Shown here piece by piece: positions 20,804-33,930 of a stretch of DNA of 64,000 bases. Numbering within the stretch: position 1 is the stretch's first letter; each line of letters begins with the position of its first letter. The notes beneath the pieces are model-generated. The model was not told the DNA's origin. It made no database searches and worked only from the letters and a program-made list of their open reading frames with translations. The position numbers were made by a program, and so were the translations under genes. The DNA is from Ziziphus jujuba. Its lineage: Eukaryota > Streptophyta > Magnoliopsida > Rosales > Rhamnaceae. The stretch is from NCBI RefSeq assembly GCF_031755915.1, contig NC_083388.1, forward strand, positions 26,505,001 through 26,569,000. Reading direction: 5' to 3'.

Positions 20804-23800
20804 TTATGATTTCTTCTCTAATTCTCTTAGTATGTGCTTCCTCTTCTTACTTCCCCTGATTTTGAACTCCTGGAGTTCAAGTTTTGGCTGATGCACAACA
20901 TCTTCATCCAACACAATATCATCTCCAACTTGGGCATCTAGCAGCCGGATCCCAAACTTCTTCACATCCAAATAGTCAACAGGTTCATCATTCTCTGTTG
21001 GATATAACTTAAATTCAACCTCAGTTACCTGATTGTAAAAAGAAGTGGACCAATTTCCTTCAATTTTTTCTTTTACAACATCAAGATCCAAGCCACAATC
21101 ATACCACAAAAATATGTGATCTGAATTGTCAAATTTGAGTTCATCCCTAAAATCTCTCCAATTCTATTTATTCAAAGTGCATGTCCGATTATGGCTTTCA
21201 CCATAGTTGGTTTTGAAGTTAGACTCACATAGAAATTCAAACCTCTGTCCATAATAGTCCTCCTCCACTCCAACACCTACAACAGCACACAGAGCAAAAC
21301 CCAAAAAGTTGACATTATACCAACCTGTAGGAAGCTTTATATTTATTGAAGGTCCCATACTTCTGTAGCTAAACCACTCTGGAATTTGGTTTCCTGGATA
21401 ACAGATACTAATTGACCCATCTACATAATTATTATAGTTAAATAACTGCACCAAAAATCATTATTTGTTAGATAGAAGAGAAACCTAATCATTTACTTTA
21501 ACAAGTGAGAAAACAACAGAAAGGAACATACATACCCTGCCATGAATTGATGTTGATATAGTTTCCATATGAAGAATTCTAAACCATGCATCGGCCATTA
21601 TACTGGCTCTTACATTCTAATCCAGCCTTGGGCAACTACAGTATATAAAGTCCACCTCACGAAGATGATATTGATATAAACCTTGTATGGGTTCATTCCT
21701 TGAAATTGTCAGTCTCCAGTGATGCGTAATCATCTACTTGTAGAAGTTCTAAAAATGGAGGAAGCTCTGGCAAAGATTTTAAATTCTTACATTTCCTCAA
21801 GTCAAGGTGAGCCAGTGTAGAAAGATACTTCATGCTTGTAGGTAAGCTCTCAATTTTGCTTCTACTTAGATTCAAAATTTGTAATGAGGATAAGCTGCTA
21901 ACGCCAATAGGAACTTGTAATCTATTGAGGTGACTTAAATCTAGTTCTCCCAAATAGCATGTTCCAGAAAGGGGAGGAAACTTATCAAAACTTGAACAGC
22001 CAGAAAGGCCAGAAAGGCTAAGTTTAAGACCTTTTATATTGTAAATGTTGTTTGGAAGAACCTCAAGGCATTCGCACCCATCCAACATTAATATCCCAAG
22101 TCTAGATAGATTTGCAATGGAGGATGGTATGTCTTCAATAGCTGTTTCATCTAGAAAAAGATAAAATAACTGCTCCATAGGCTCCAAAATTTTTGTGAAG
22201 TTTTTTGAATTTTGAGCAAAGAGAGAGGCATAGACGCTCAATGGATTTCAACTTACAAAGAGTGGTTGGGAGACACTCAAGCATTTCGCAAAATGTCATG
22301 TCCAGTGTAAAAAGATGAGAGAGACACCCAATTGATGAGGGAACCATTTCTATTGCTGTCCCAGCCAAAGTTAACCATGTTATATTTCTTGGAAGGTCTT
22401 GGAACTTTAGAAGAGATGTGCAATAATATAAAGAAAACCTTTTCAGGGACTTCAGATTACAAGCGCTGCTTGGGAGATCAGTAAGAGATTTGCAGTTCTC
22501 AAACATCAATGTCTCAAGTTGGTTGAGAGACCACATTGATGAGGGAAATTTTTTTACTGTGGTTTTACAGAAATCAATGTACTTTATACTTCCTGGTAAC
22601 TCTGGAAGAGTTTTGAGATTTCGACAACTTCTCATACACTAGAAAACCAGTTTGTCAAGATTTTGAAAACAAGAAGGAACTTGGACCAAACTTTTACAGT
22701 GTCCTAGATCTATACTCTCAGGAGTTGGAGCCCGAAAGAGATCTGGGATTTGAGTCAGGTGCTTGAAGTAACTAAGATCAATCTTTTTCAAGCTATCAAG
22801 ATTCTGTTACAAAATATGAAAGACAAAATATCTTAGCATGTAGTTTAATTGCATTATACCTAAGACAATAAATTAAAATTAAAGCTTACCACGAGTCCGC
22901 TTCAAATTTTTTAAGCCTGACTGTTGTGCATACGAAGTTCAATAAGATTCATTGCAATAAAACTTAATGGCAATGCTTTCAAGGGATATCCATCCCAATG
23001 AAGATATCTTAGTGCACCAGGAAGAAACTGAAATCCTTGAGGAAAGTGTATTTTGCGTTTGTCCATCGAGAAGGAACTATAAATTTTGAGTAATCTTAAA
23101 CTTTTCATCTTTAAGAAGGCAGCAGGACTCGAGTATACATCTGTGTCAAGCTTAGACATGTCTAGGGATATGCCTTCAGCTGTTGTAGTTCCCTGACAAT
23201 GAAGAAAGAAATATAAAAAGTTGATAATATACAATATTTAGTAAAAACTATATATATACATATATACATGGTTGGAAAGCTTTTATAAAACATTAATGCA
23301 AATTCTAAAATAGGTCAATGTATTTGGCTCTTACTTTATTGTTTTCCAATAAGTGACAGACATCATCATTCCACAACGTGATTTCCAGGCTCTTTTATGG
23401 ATTGTTGATAGATGATCTCCTTACCCATCTCTTGTAACAAGCCATGCATCCATAGTTTATTATCCATGATGGTTATAAGAGATTTATCAATCAGAACTCT
23501 TATTCCAATATCTGCAAAGAAACCACAAGCATTTAGTATGCTTTGCACATCATCTCTATCATCCCCATTGAAGAAACATGCAATATCAAGAAATATCTCC
23601 TTCTCTCTATCATCTAGTCCCTCATAGCTAAGTCTTAATACATTTTGAATTTCCATCTTGGGAACTACTATCAGTTTAAATAATGCACTTTCCCATTCTT
23701 CTTTGCTCTTGGAACAAAGGAACGAACCCAAAACTTTAAGAGCTAATGGGATACCATTTGCATAAGCTACTGCTTGATCTAACATATCAGCATAATCAGT

Positions 23801-25058
23801 TTCCAGAGAGTTGTTTCTCAGAGCATTTAAATGGAAGAGCTCGAGGGGTTCGTCACAATCTAACTTCTCAACCTCATAAATTTCAACCTCATTAATACCT
23901 TGAGCATTTTGCCAAGAACTTGTTTATCTCTAGTTGTTATGATGATTCTACTTCCATGGCCAAACCAAACATGCTCTCCAGCTAAATATTCTAATTGTTT
24001 TGAATTATTTACATCATCAAGAACAACCAAGACGCTTTTACGGGGGAGTTGTTTCTCAACAAAATTTGATCCCACAAATGGAGTGCCCATATCTAGATAT
24101 GCTTACTTTAATGATTTAATCCATGTCTTTCAGATTCTTCCTGTATGTGTGCGAGACAGTAACCACCTTCAAATTGAGAATAGAGGCTGTTATACACAGT
24201 AGTGGCAAGGGTGGTCTTACCAATACCACCCATGCCCCAAACACATACCATGCGAACATCTGGTGAGCCAATACATAATAATGATTTGATTTTCTCAATC
24301 TTTTTTTGAATTCCAACTAGACCATTCAAATCATTCGATGATATATGATTCAATTTCCACAAAATGTCTTCCACAATTTTGTCAATTAACTTGGATTCAG
24401 AACTAGAATATACAGGTAGGTAAAACAGTAGTAAGAAGAACAACTCCTGTGTGACTTATTGTAATGATAAACCAAAAATAAAGCAAAAATTAAAGTTTCA
24501 AGCTATTCTTTCATAATCCAATCAACTAAGCCAGTTAACCAATCAAATAAATAAATATATGTATATAATGTATTAGAGTTACCTAATAACCTGTGAATCC
24601 CAACCAGAAAGGTTAGCTGCTTCAGTCAAAGCAGTCCTCCACCTCTGAATCTTGTCTCTGAAATGTTTCTCAAGTTCATTAAGTGCAGTTGCATTATTCC
24701 CTTTTTGCTTCCATACGTGTGATGGGTCCATTTTGTAGAAAACTGGTATAACAATCTGCCCATTGCTTCTTTTGCATTCGAGCATCTGAACAAGCTCATC
24801 CAAGCACCATGTGGAAGAAGCATAGTTTGCGAGAAAATGACTACTGAAATCATTGATTCTTGGATCGCTTTGCAAAATGCAGGGGAAATTTCCTCTCCTC
24901 TGTCAAGTCTATTATCCATGTAGGTTTGTATTTGGTTTCGAAGTAAAGCAGCATGAAGATGGCTAATGAAATTCCAGCAGGTGTCGCAACCTCTGAAACT
25001 AAGAAACACATCATGCTTGACATGAGAGAGCCATAGCAGAAGACGAAAGAGAAGCCAT
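20804..25058 (-). pseudogene. TNL-3: near full-length TIR-NBS-LRR-C-JID pseudogene
   Basis: Gene order: TIR exon 25058-24583 (donor GTAAC), NB-ARC exon 24402-23335, linker 23192-22890, LRR exon from 22803 to about 21610, C-JID exons 21454-21164 and 21109-20804. NB-ARC keeps VWGMGGIGKTTLA, VLVVLDDVNN, RIIITTRDKQVLG, GIPLALKVLGSFL and LDIACFF, but MHD reads MHG. The LRR region has many repeats (NLETL, LSLCSKFK, IEDIPSSIANLSRL, LDLRKCKNLKSLPELP). C-JID reads SICYPGNQIPEWFSYRS and the tail ends KKRKHILRELEKKS. Breaks: a frameshift after MASLSSSAMALS, a 1-nt loss after VVIFS, shifts after RHGLNH, after VLGKMLK and after KEPGNH, a stop in the linker after MHNSQ, and shifts in the LRRs. It is the best-preserved architecture in the window, yet not translatable. 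Confidence 0.92.
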
Positions 25059-26040
25059 TTTGATCAGAGCCTTCAAATCCCAATCCCACTATCAAAGTCA
25101 AAACGTATAAAAGATGGGCTTCTTAGTTTCTTATGTGTTTAGAATATAAAAGATAGGGGGACTACTAAGAAACTTGAACCAAAAGTCAAGTTCCAGGAAG
25201 GGCACCTTCTAAAGTCAAAACTCAAAAAGTAAATTTTGTAAGGGCAACTTCTAGGAAGGAAGAAAAGGTCAATTCTCCCAGGTTGTCCATCCCTTAAAAA
25301 ATAATAATGATAAGAGAGAGAGAGTATATAGAAGGACTTAAAAGATAAATAAAATTCTTATTGAGAAGTTAGCCCCTAATCAACCCTTCAAACGGCTAGT
25401 GCTTGCACGTGAGGTAAAAGATAAGCCATTTAAGAAAATTAGATTGAAAGCAGATAACATAATAGAAGTCATTTAGTCAGGATTTGCCATTAGGTTATTT
25501 GGAAGTAGTTGTAAGCAATGAAAAAAGTGTGAAGATTAAATTACTAACCTTTCTAAAGATCAACCTTAACTTCTCCCAACATTTTACCCAAATCTTTTAA
25601 AAGAATGTTATGGCATTTTGTGTTCTGCAATGATACATAATGCCTGCACTGAACGCTAACAAATATTGATTAAGAACACCAAATGGAGCCAGCAGCTAAT
25701 CCTATACATGACATAGCACAGCTTCAAGGGTTCTCTGTAAAGAAGTAACTTCCATCAATGATCTTCATATATAGAGCATAAATTCAGTCCAAAGATCACT
25801 TTTTTCAAGAAATTTGACATCTAATTTATAGAACTAAAAACAAAAGGCCAAAATCAAAAGAAACTTATAGGAAATTTTTCACGGTGCTAGTATATAAAAC
25901 TTAACTATAAAACAAAAAAGCTAACAGCTTTACCACACAAATCTGAATATGGTTATTCGGGTTCCTCGAATTTAGAGTATTTTCAACTTTCCAATCAAAA
26001 TTTTTCACAATAGTTGCCATAAGTATACTTCCTACAGATT
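25059..26040. other. Upstream region of TNL-3
   Basis: No gene is supported. It should contain the former TNL-3 promoter, and ends where the NB-ARC remnant of TNL-5 begins. A short (GA)n tract lies at about 25313-25323. Confidence 0.5.
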
Positions 26041-27283
26041 CTACACCATATCCATTGAAGAAACATGCAATATCAAGAAATACATCCTTTTATCATCCTT
26101 TTCAGTTTATCCAAAGCACTTTGCCATTCTTCTGCACTCTTGGAATGAAGGAAGGAACCCAAAACTTTTTAAGAGCTAACTGCACACCGTGCACATAACC
26201 TAGCACCCTTTCTGACTGTGTAAGGTAATCATCTGATATGGAAGAATTTTCCTTAAAAGCATTCAGACAGAAAAGATTATAAGCTTCATAAGAACTTAAC
26301 CTCTCAACCTTATAAATTTCACCATCTACTTTTCGTAGCACTTGCACATCTGTAGTTGTTATAACGATTCTACTTACACGGCCAAATTGATCGAGATCAC
26401 CAACTAAAAATTCTAACTTAAACTATTCAAATCATCAAGAACAATAAAATATCTTTTTTGGCACAATCGATATTCAGCAAATGGGGAGTCCACATTTATT
26501 TACTCTTCCCCTAACAGTTCAGAAATAAATTTATCCCTCAAATGATGTACTCATGTTTTTCTGATTCTTCCTTAACAATTGCAAGAAAGTAATAGCTTTC
26601 AAATTGATAAGAGAACCTATTAAATATAACACCTGCAATTTTATCAACATGTTCTTCAATTCCAACCAAGCCCTTTACATCAGTTATTCTCAATAATGTA
26701 TAAGTCAGTTTCTTCAAAATGTCTTCAACAATTGCCTCAACTAACTAGGACTATAGGTCTAGAATAAAAGAACCTTATACTTTAGGTACTTAGAGAACAT
26801 GTCAGGTTATACATGTAAGAGAGTAATATATAGTTCCGTACTGCACATCACATATGGCAGTAAATAGGAGAAAACTAACAGACCATAAGCTTCTAGCTAG
26901 TTAGTTATCATGCTTTTATTGCAAGAACTAGTCAAAGGTTAGATAAATAGAAAATATAAGTTGGATTTATACATACCCAGTGAATTCTACTCAGATAGAT
27001 TGGGCGTTTCTGTCAAAGCAGCTCTTCGTTAATGCACCTTATCCATCCTGTTCTCGAAACATTCTTTGAGCTTAGTAAATGCAGCTACTTAATTTCCCTT
27101 CTATTTCTATACATGTGAGGGATCTACTTTGTAAATAACGGGAATCAAAATCTGTCCAAGTTTTTACTTGCATTCGAGTATGTGAGCAAGTTCTTCCAAG
27201 CACCAAGTGGAAGAAGCATAATTTTTTGAAAAAATGATTACTTTAAGCTTTAATTCCTTGATTGCTTTCCGAAGAGCCGTGAA
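26041..27283 (-). pseudogene. TNL-5, 3' side: second part of TIR and partial NB-ARC
   Basis: TIR remainder 27283-26972 reads ALRKAIKELKLKVIIF, KNYASSTWCLEELAHILECK, then stops at several points (DPSHV*K*KGN), with donor GTATGT after it. NB-ARC 26760-26050 is full of stops and small deletions; recognisable parts are the kinase-2 region near 26420, VERLSSYEAYNLFCLNAFKE and SDDYLTQSERVLGYVHGVQLAL. Nothing follows: LRR exons of this copy are missing and TNL-3 begins 1 kb further on. Confidence 0.82.
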
Positions 27284-27288
27284 ATTTC

Positions 27289-27799
27289 TGTTGGATATTA
27301 TATGAAAAAGTGTTTAAAATGAAGGCTTAAATTAGAGGAGATTGAAAAAAACTTGTTTGGTAAAAGAAAAAAAGGGTGGCCGAGACTAATTAAAATTGAA
27401 GGAAGAGAAGAGCTTAAAATACAGAAGGAATGCACGTTATAATTTCTTTATTTCTCCAAAATGAATACAAAGCAAGAGTACAACCCTATATATAAGCTAA
27501 AAGAGGTGGTTCCAAAGCAACTGACACCATATGCATGCTTTGCTGTTTTCTTTTCTATACAAACAAAAATACAACTCATGAGGACACATGTCAATCTATC
27601 AATTATCTAATCAATACATATAAAGCTAGCTTACATGTGGCAACTTGCTATGGCTCTAGTAAACAATTTTGACTGCCTTTCATTAATTGCTATCATCAAT
27701 TGCAACATTAATTGCAACATAAGTGTAATTTCTTGAATCTTCACCACTCAACCAACTTTGCAAAATTACAAATTATTATTATTATTATTTTTTTTAACA
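27289..27799 (-). repeat. 3' LTR of the copia element
   Basis: This is the partner of 31827-32341, bordered inside by the purine tract and outside by target duplication ATTTC. Differences from the other LTR are spread along its length (e.g. CTGACACC against CTACCGCC), consistent with an insertion that is not brand new. Confidence 0.93.
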
Positions 27800-28928
27800 C
27801 CCCTTCTTAATTTGTAATTTTGGCAAACCTCTTAAAGTCTTCTAGCTTTTCTGTTGTTGTTGGTTTGTAAAATTATCTGCCAGTTGCTCAGATGTGTTGA
27901 TAAATTCAAGTTTAATTTCATCTTCTTCAACCAAATATCTAATGAAGTGATGTCAAATTTCTATGTGCTTTGACCTGCTGTGAAACACTGGATTTTTTGT
28001 TATTGCTATTGCTGAAATATTATCGCATCTGATGACTGTTGGAGCAGTTTGCTTATGTTGCATATCTGATAAAAATCTTCCAAGCCATACTGCTTCACTT
28101 ACTGCATCTGTAGCGGATATATATTCTGCTTCTACCGAAGATAATGCAACGGTCCTTTGCTTCTTTGATGACCAAGAAATTGGTTTTGTACCTAAGCAAA
28201 ATAAATATCCTCAGGTGCTTTTATGGTTATCTACGGAGCCTACCCAATCATTGTCTGTATATCCGATGAGTTTGTTATCTGCTTCTTTGGCATACTTAAT
28301 TCCAAGCTTTTTGGTACCCCGTAGATAACGAAGGATTCTCATTACTTGGCTCGTGCATAAATCTAGAAACATAACTAACAGCAAAGACAATATTTGGCCT
28401 GGTATTTGTTAGATAAATAAGGCATCCAACTAAGCTTCTGTAATTTGTTGCATCAGTTTTTTCTGGACCATCATCCTTATGTAACTTCTCATTTAACGCC
28501 ACTGGTGTAGACACCGGTTTGCAATTGTCCATGTGAAACTGTTTGAGAAGATCATTTAAATATTTTTCTTAAGAAATAAATATTTCTCCTTTTGCTTGTT
28601 GAACTTGGATGCCAAGAAAATATTTCATTAGGCCAAGATCTGTCATCTCATATTCTTTCATCATTGCTCTTTTGAATTCTTCTACCATTTTTGGATTAGT
28701 ACCAGTATAAATCAAATCATCAACATATAAATAGACAATGAGAGTATCTTGCATACCTTCTTTTTTAACATATAAAGAGGGCTCACTTAGACTCCGTTGA
28801 AATCCATTTTGTCTGAAGTATGAATCAATTTTGCTATTCCAAGCTCGTAGTGCTTTCTTTAATCCATATAATGCCTTCTTTAATTGTAAGACTTTGTTTT
28901 CTTTTCCTTTGATGGTGTAACCCAAAGA

Positions 28929-29405
28929 TTATTCCACATATACTTCTTCCTTGAGTTCTCCATTAAGGAAGGCAGATTTGACATCTAGTTGATAAATGGG
29001 TACCTCCATTTGGGCAGCTATTGCAAGAACTGTTCTAACAGTTTCCATTCGAGCAACTGGTGCAAATGTCTCATTGACGTCGATTCCTGGTTGTTGCGAA
29101 TAGCCTTTAGCGACTAGTCGTGCTTTGTGCTTCTGAATTATTCCATCTTCTTTGTACTTGGTTTTGTAAACCCATTTGAGTCCAATAACATCTTTGCCTT
29201 TACGTAGATCCACAAGTTTCCACGTATCATTCTTTTCAATTGTTACAATTTCTTCATCCATTGCTTTAATCCAAATATCTTCTTTTACTGCTTCTTCAAA
29301 ATTTTGAGGTTCGCATGCAAAAAACGAAATATTAGTAGATTCATAGATATCTACGAGTGAGCGTACCTTTCTTGGTGGTGATTCATCATCTAAAGATATA
29401 TCCAT
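28929..29405 (-). pseudogene. Reverse transcriptase segment of the copia element
   Basis: The open stretch encodes the classic copia RT start: [65 protein letters not shown], ended by a stop after EEVYVE. It continues at 28925-28569 with LKKALYGLKKA and the catalytic YVDD. It is the reverse transcriptase of a retrotransposon, degraded by stops. Confidence 0.92.
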
Positions 29406-30053
29406 TCTTTGGATTGGGCCTGAAGATATTTGTCAACTTGTGCTTGGACCAGGGTCTTGAATTGGTTGAGAATCTGACTTATCCTGAATAGGAATTTCTT
29501 CAAATATTTTTGCTCCTGTTTTAGGAGTGCTTTCCCAATTTCATGCTGCTAATTCGTCAAAGATAACATCTCTAGAAATTATCAATTTAGTTGTTTTTGG
29601 ATTGTATAGCCGGTAACCTTTTGACTCACTACTATATCCAAGGAATATATATTTCTCTCATTTTTCATCAAATTTTTCTCTGTATTGTGAGGGGACATAT
29701 GCATAAGCTATGTATCCAAATATTTTAAAAAGTTGTACCTGGGGCTTTGTTTGTGCCATGCTTTATATGGAGTTTTGTTCAATACAGCTTTTCTTGGAGA
29801 CCTATTCAAAATGTAGACGATAGTGTTGACAGCTTCTGCCCATTAATCATTTGGAAGGCCTTTCTCCTTCAGCATGGCCATTTCTACAATTGTTCTATTT
29901 TTTCGCTCAGCTACACCATTTTGCTGCAGGTATGCCAAACTGTGAGCTATCTTTGAACTCCATTTTTCTTGCAGTACTCTATAAATGGTTAAGACATAAA
30001 TTCTCCACCAAGATCTATTTGAATTGTCTTCAGCAGCTTTCCGACTTGCTTTT

Positions 30054-30410
30054 CTACAAGCGCCTTGAATTCTGGAATATTGAAAAAGCTTCTGACTTTT
30101 CTTTTAGAAAATATACCCATATCATTCGGGTATAATCATCAACAAACAGAAGGAAGTGCCTTCTCCCATTTTGAGATGGAGTTCGAGTTGGTCCAAAAAT
30201 ATCATAATGTACCAATTCTGATGGTGCCTTTGCTCTCCAGGTATTTTTGGAAAATGGCAATCTATGCATTCTTCCATATATGCATCCTTCACAGACTCTT
30301 ATGTGGGCAATAGGAGGCAGGCCTAAAACCATATTTTTGTCTTTTAATAATTTTAGGCCATTATAATTTAAATGCCCATATCTTAAATGCCATAAGTATG
30401 ACTCATCCAA
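30054..30410 (-). pseudogene. GAG-pre-integrase and integrase segment of the copia element
   Basis: The frame reads WHLRYGHLNYNGLKLLKDKN (the HH part of the integrase zinc-binding region), C-x2-C as CEGCIYGRMHR, and the integrase core start LVHYDIFGPTRT with FLLFVDDYTRMIWVYFLKEK. The frame breaks after SIFQNSR. Confidence 0.9.
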
Positions 30411-31826
30411 TTTTTTACTTTAAAAAGCTAATTTTTCATCATGTGGCATAATAAGAGGAAAAACATTATTTTGATTCATTTTTATTTTTGCCACCATGAT
30501 GTTTTTATTTTTATTGATAATTGTGCTTTCTTCTCCATCAAAAATTACAGAATAATTTTTCGAAGTAACTAGACAACACTTAAGAGATTTGATGTTAAGC
30601 CAGGAACATAAAGCACATCATTGATGAATTTAGAGTTACCTCCTTTAAAGTTCACTGCTATTACTCCTTTTCCTTTAACTTCATGTGACTTTCCTTTACT
30701 TCAGATAAAAAGTTTTTATCCATCTTCACAAAGAGTTGTGGATCACCTGTCATATGACTACTACATCCACTATCCAAAAACCATGTATATTTTTATTCTT
30801 GTTTAATAAACATACATGAATAAAATACTTGACTATCTTCAACCTTTTCAGAATAATTAACTTCATTCCTTTCTTGCATGTCTTTATACCAACAATCTCT
30901 TTGTGAATGATTAGAAATTTTGCACTTTGTGCCTTTAAAATGACAATCTTTTGACTGATGCCCAGGTTTTTTGCAAATAATGCAATAAGGTTTAGAATTA
31001 CGCAGGAAATTTCTTTGCTCATAATTGTTTCTCCTCTGCCTCGGCCTTGATTACCATGTCCTCTTCTAAAGGAACCTCCTCTTCTTGTTGAGTTGCTTGT
31101 TGAGGTTGCCGAATTCCTTTCTGCAATGTTGCAATTTGATTTGAATGCTTGCTCCATGGGTTGGTTAGAAAACCTGAGAGCCAAATAGTTGATCCAAAGA
31201 GTATGTTTTTAAATCTTTGGATTCTTCTATAGCTGCAACAATATGCTCGAATTTTGTTGGCAAACATCTTAATATTTTTTCTACAATTTTTTTATCAACA
31301 ATAGCATCTCAATAACTTCTAATTTGGTTAATAATTCCAGGAGCTCTAGAAGAAAAGTCTTGGATATTTTCATTTTCTTTCATTGCTAAATTATCGAATT
31401 CTCTCCAAAGAGTTTGAAGTTTAATGGAGATTACCTTAAAATGGCCTCCAAATTGTTGTTTTAGAATTTCCCATGCAGCTCTAGATTTTGTTGCATTTGA
31501 TATTCTAGGGAAGATGCTTTTACTTACCCCTTGTTAAATGAAAAGTAATGCTCGTGCATCTCTTTGGATGTTTTGCTTGTACTCCTTCTTTGCTGCTTCT
31601 GTCCACGACTGCAGTTGCTCGGGACTTGCAGGCTCATCATAGCCTTCTTCAATTATATCCCATAAATCTTGTGAGATAAAAAGGGTTTTCATATGGATGC
31701 ACCAAAAATCATAATTCTTGCCGGTAAAGATGGGAATTAATTTTGGGCATAACTAAAGGTTGATTGGTTATTGGATGCCATGGGTATTTTATAAAGGGGG
31801 CAAGAACGAGGCTCTGATACCAAATT

Positions 31827-32341
31827 TGTTGGATATTATATGAAAAAGTGTTTAACATGAAGGCTTAAATTAGAGAAGATTGAAAAAATACTTGTTTGGT
31901 AAAAGAAAAAGAGGGCGGCCAAGACTAATTAAAATTGAAGGAAGAGAAGAGCTAAAAAATACAGAAGGAATGCACATTATAATTTCTTTATTTCTCCACA
32001 ATTAATATAAAACAAGAGTACAACCCTATATATAAGCTAAAAGAGGCGGTTCCAAAGTAACTACCGCCATATGCATTTTTTGTTGTTTTCTTTTCTATAC
32101 AAGTAAAAATACAACTCATGAGGACACATGTCAATCTATCAATTATCTAGTCAATACATATAAAGCTAGCTTACATGTGGCAACTTGCTATGGCTCTAGT
32201 AAACAATTTTGACTCCCTTTCATTAATTGCTATCATCAATTGCAACATTAATTGCAACATAAGTGTAATTTCTTGAATCTTCACCACTCAACCGACTTTG
32301 CCAAATTACAAATTATTATTATTATTATTATTATTTTAACA
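31827..32341 (-). repeat. 5' LTR of the copia element
   Basis: It lies next to the initiator tRNA-Met primer-binding site on the inner side and the ATTTC duplication on the outer side. An (ATT)n tract near 32310-32335 lies at its outer end. Confidence 0.93.
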
Positions 32342-32346
32342 ATTTC

Positions 32347-32529
32347 ATCACCTCTTGCGAGTCTATCATCTATGAAAGTATGGATATTCTTCAGACTTAA
32401 AGCATCATATAGGTGGCTGGTAAAGTTATCACGGGTGTCCACTACCTTGAAACTAACAAAAACACCGTTCTTCTCTTGAGGATGGATCATAGCAGCATAA
32501 GAAGAAGAAGAAGAGGAAGCCATATTCAT
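32347..32529 (-). pseudogene. TNL-5, 5' side: first part of TIR exon
   Basis: It starts MNMASSSSSSYAAMIHPQEK and reads GVFVSFKVVDTRDNFTSHLY (usual SFRG replaced by SFKV) to DDRLARGDEI, where the copia element cuts the exon. The other half resumes at 27283. Confidence 0.9.
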
Positions 32530-33200
32530 CCTCTCAAAAACTATATGCTATTAAGACATGTCAACTGTGATAATGTACATTGAGAATGAGAGAGAATGAG
32601 AGACACTCCTTTCTTAGAACCTTGCAGTTCAAGTTAAAATAAAAAGTGCACTGCCTTGCTTAGCTACTCCAATGTTCCTTCAAGGGTAGAGGTAGAGTAC
32701 CCTTTTAGCATGCTTACCACAGAAAGAAATATATAAAATTGAAAGTATACATTCAATTGAGGAATTTTATAAAAAAAAAAAATGTTAAAGGAATACGATT
32801 ATGTGGACTAGAATGTTCTTAAAATCCAAATCCCAGTAAACAAAAAAATAATCTCTTGCTAAACAATTGATATTGTCAATGTGGGCCATATAGCAATACA
32901 GATGCTTTCATTGCTTTATTTTTAGGCCTATGCCTCATTCTTTCTCTAAAGTGAAGCTTTTCTATCTTGTGTTTTATAAATATATGAAAGTTCTAATCAT
33001 TCTCTTTTTCTATGTAAATATATGTGCCTCTTACTTAGTTGAAAGTTTTGGGATCATTTTCTTTTTCATTTATTTATCAGTGATAGTTTCCCACGGCAAT
33101 CTAATTGTATTCTTTTATTAGTTCTGTGGGACTCCATTGGATAAGCCAGACCGTATGTACTGTCTAATATACGCTTTAGTGACTACTCCAGACCTCACAA
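32530..33200. other. Duplicated TNL promoter-side segment (copy 2)
   Basis: This is the upstream region of TNL-5, homologous over its length to 2926-3590. It shares GATATTGTCAATGTGGGCCATA-type text (here near 32868) and TATATGTGCCTCTTACT. No gene is supported. Confidence 0.6.
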
Positions 33201-33930
33201 ACAAAGGACTATTTCATATAGCTTATCTGGAGTTATAACTTTTAGTTTCTTGACTTTGCTACTGGCCATTTTAAAGTTCATCAAGACTCTTTAGATTAGA
33301 ATTTGATGGAAAATATTTTGAAGGGTATTGTCAGTTATTACTAATGGAGATATTTATGTAATAACTAAGTGTATCGTGAAGAGACTTGAAGAAGATGTAC
33401 CATGCACTTCTTGATGTGGTCATAATCATTGTCTTAGATTGTTCATATATACATATTTGGGAAGGCTGCTACGACTCATCAATTGTTATCAAGGAATAAG
33501 CGTTCGACCAGTGCAATTCTTTGAATGGCTACAAGCAAAATGCAAATGAGATGTAGAAAAAACAATGAAGGAATGGTGTTTTTATTTTAAAATATATGCA
33601 ATCTTTTTATTAATAGCACACCTCCTCAATCTATTTACAGTAGGGCATTCAATCTTATTGTAAACATTGAGATCCATCCAGAGAATCCATTACCTTGTGT
33701 TGTCTATGACTTTTCCTTACATATGTTTTCAGCTTCGCATGCAAATAAAAAAGAGCAGCTGCAGAACTAACATCCTAATTATAATTTCTTCTTTAATTCT
33801 CTTAGGATGTGTTTCCTCTTCTTTTTCTTCCTTGTCAAAGCTAACCATTTCTGTACTTTCCCTGGGTTCGAAATCCTACTGGTGTCCATCTTTTGGTTGG
33901 GAAGCATCTACATTCATCACAATATTTGCT
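33201..33930 (-). pseudogene. 3' end remnant of another TNL
   Basis: It matches the TNL-3 3' flank and last exon (20490-20900) and 3590-4330: TTTGAAGGGTATTG near 33310, then on the minus strand an Arg/Glu/Lys-rich tail near 33780-33850 and bases corresponding to the QPKLELQEFK region of TNL-3. It ends abruptly at about 33930, where copia pol sequence begins. Confidence 0.6.

Larger units (their letters stand above)
27289..32341 (-). mobile_element. Full-length Ty1/copia retrotransposon (Tork/TNT1-like) inserted in the TNL-5 TIR exon
   Basis: LTRs are 27289-27799 and 31827-32341 (511 and 515 bp, about 95% alike by eye), each TGTT...AACA. The target duplication ATTTC lies at 27284-27288 and 32342-32346. 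The element reads on the minus strand: primer-binding site TGGTATCAGAGC (initiator tRNA-Met) just inside the right LTR, and purine tract AAGAAGGGG just before the left LTR. Parts in order: gag with zinc knuckle CKKPGHQSKDCHF near 30970, GAG-pre-integrase and integrase start (WHLRYGHLNYNGLKLL, 30410-30054), reverse transcriptase ([28 protein letters not shown], 29405-28929; YVDDLIYTGTN near 28720) and RNase H (27830-28340). Stops and shifts make it non-autonomous now. Confidence 0.95.

Noticed and set aside
28032..28328. 98-codon plus-strand open frame
   Set aside because: Antisense of the copia RNase H (minus-strand DNDWVGSVDNHKSTCGY and WSSKKQRTVALSS lie on the other strand).
26972..32529. 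TNL-5 as an intact gene with a giant intron holding the copia element
   Set aside because: The copia element is flanked by a target duplication inside the exon, and the second half of the TIR contains several stops.
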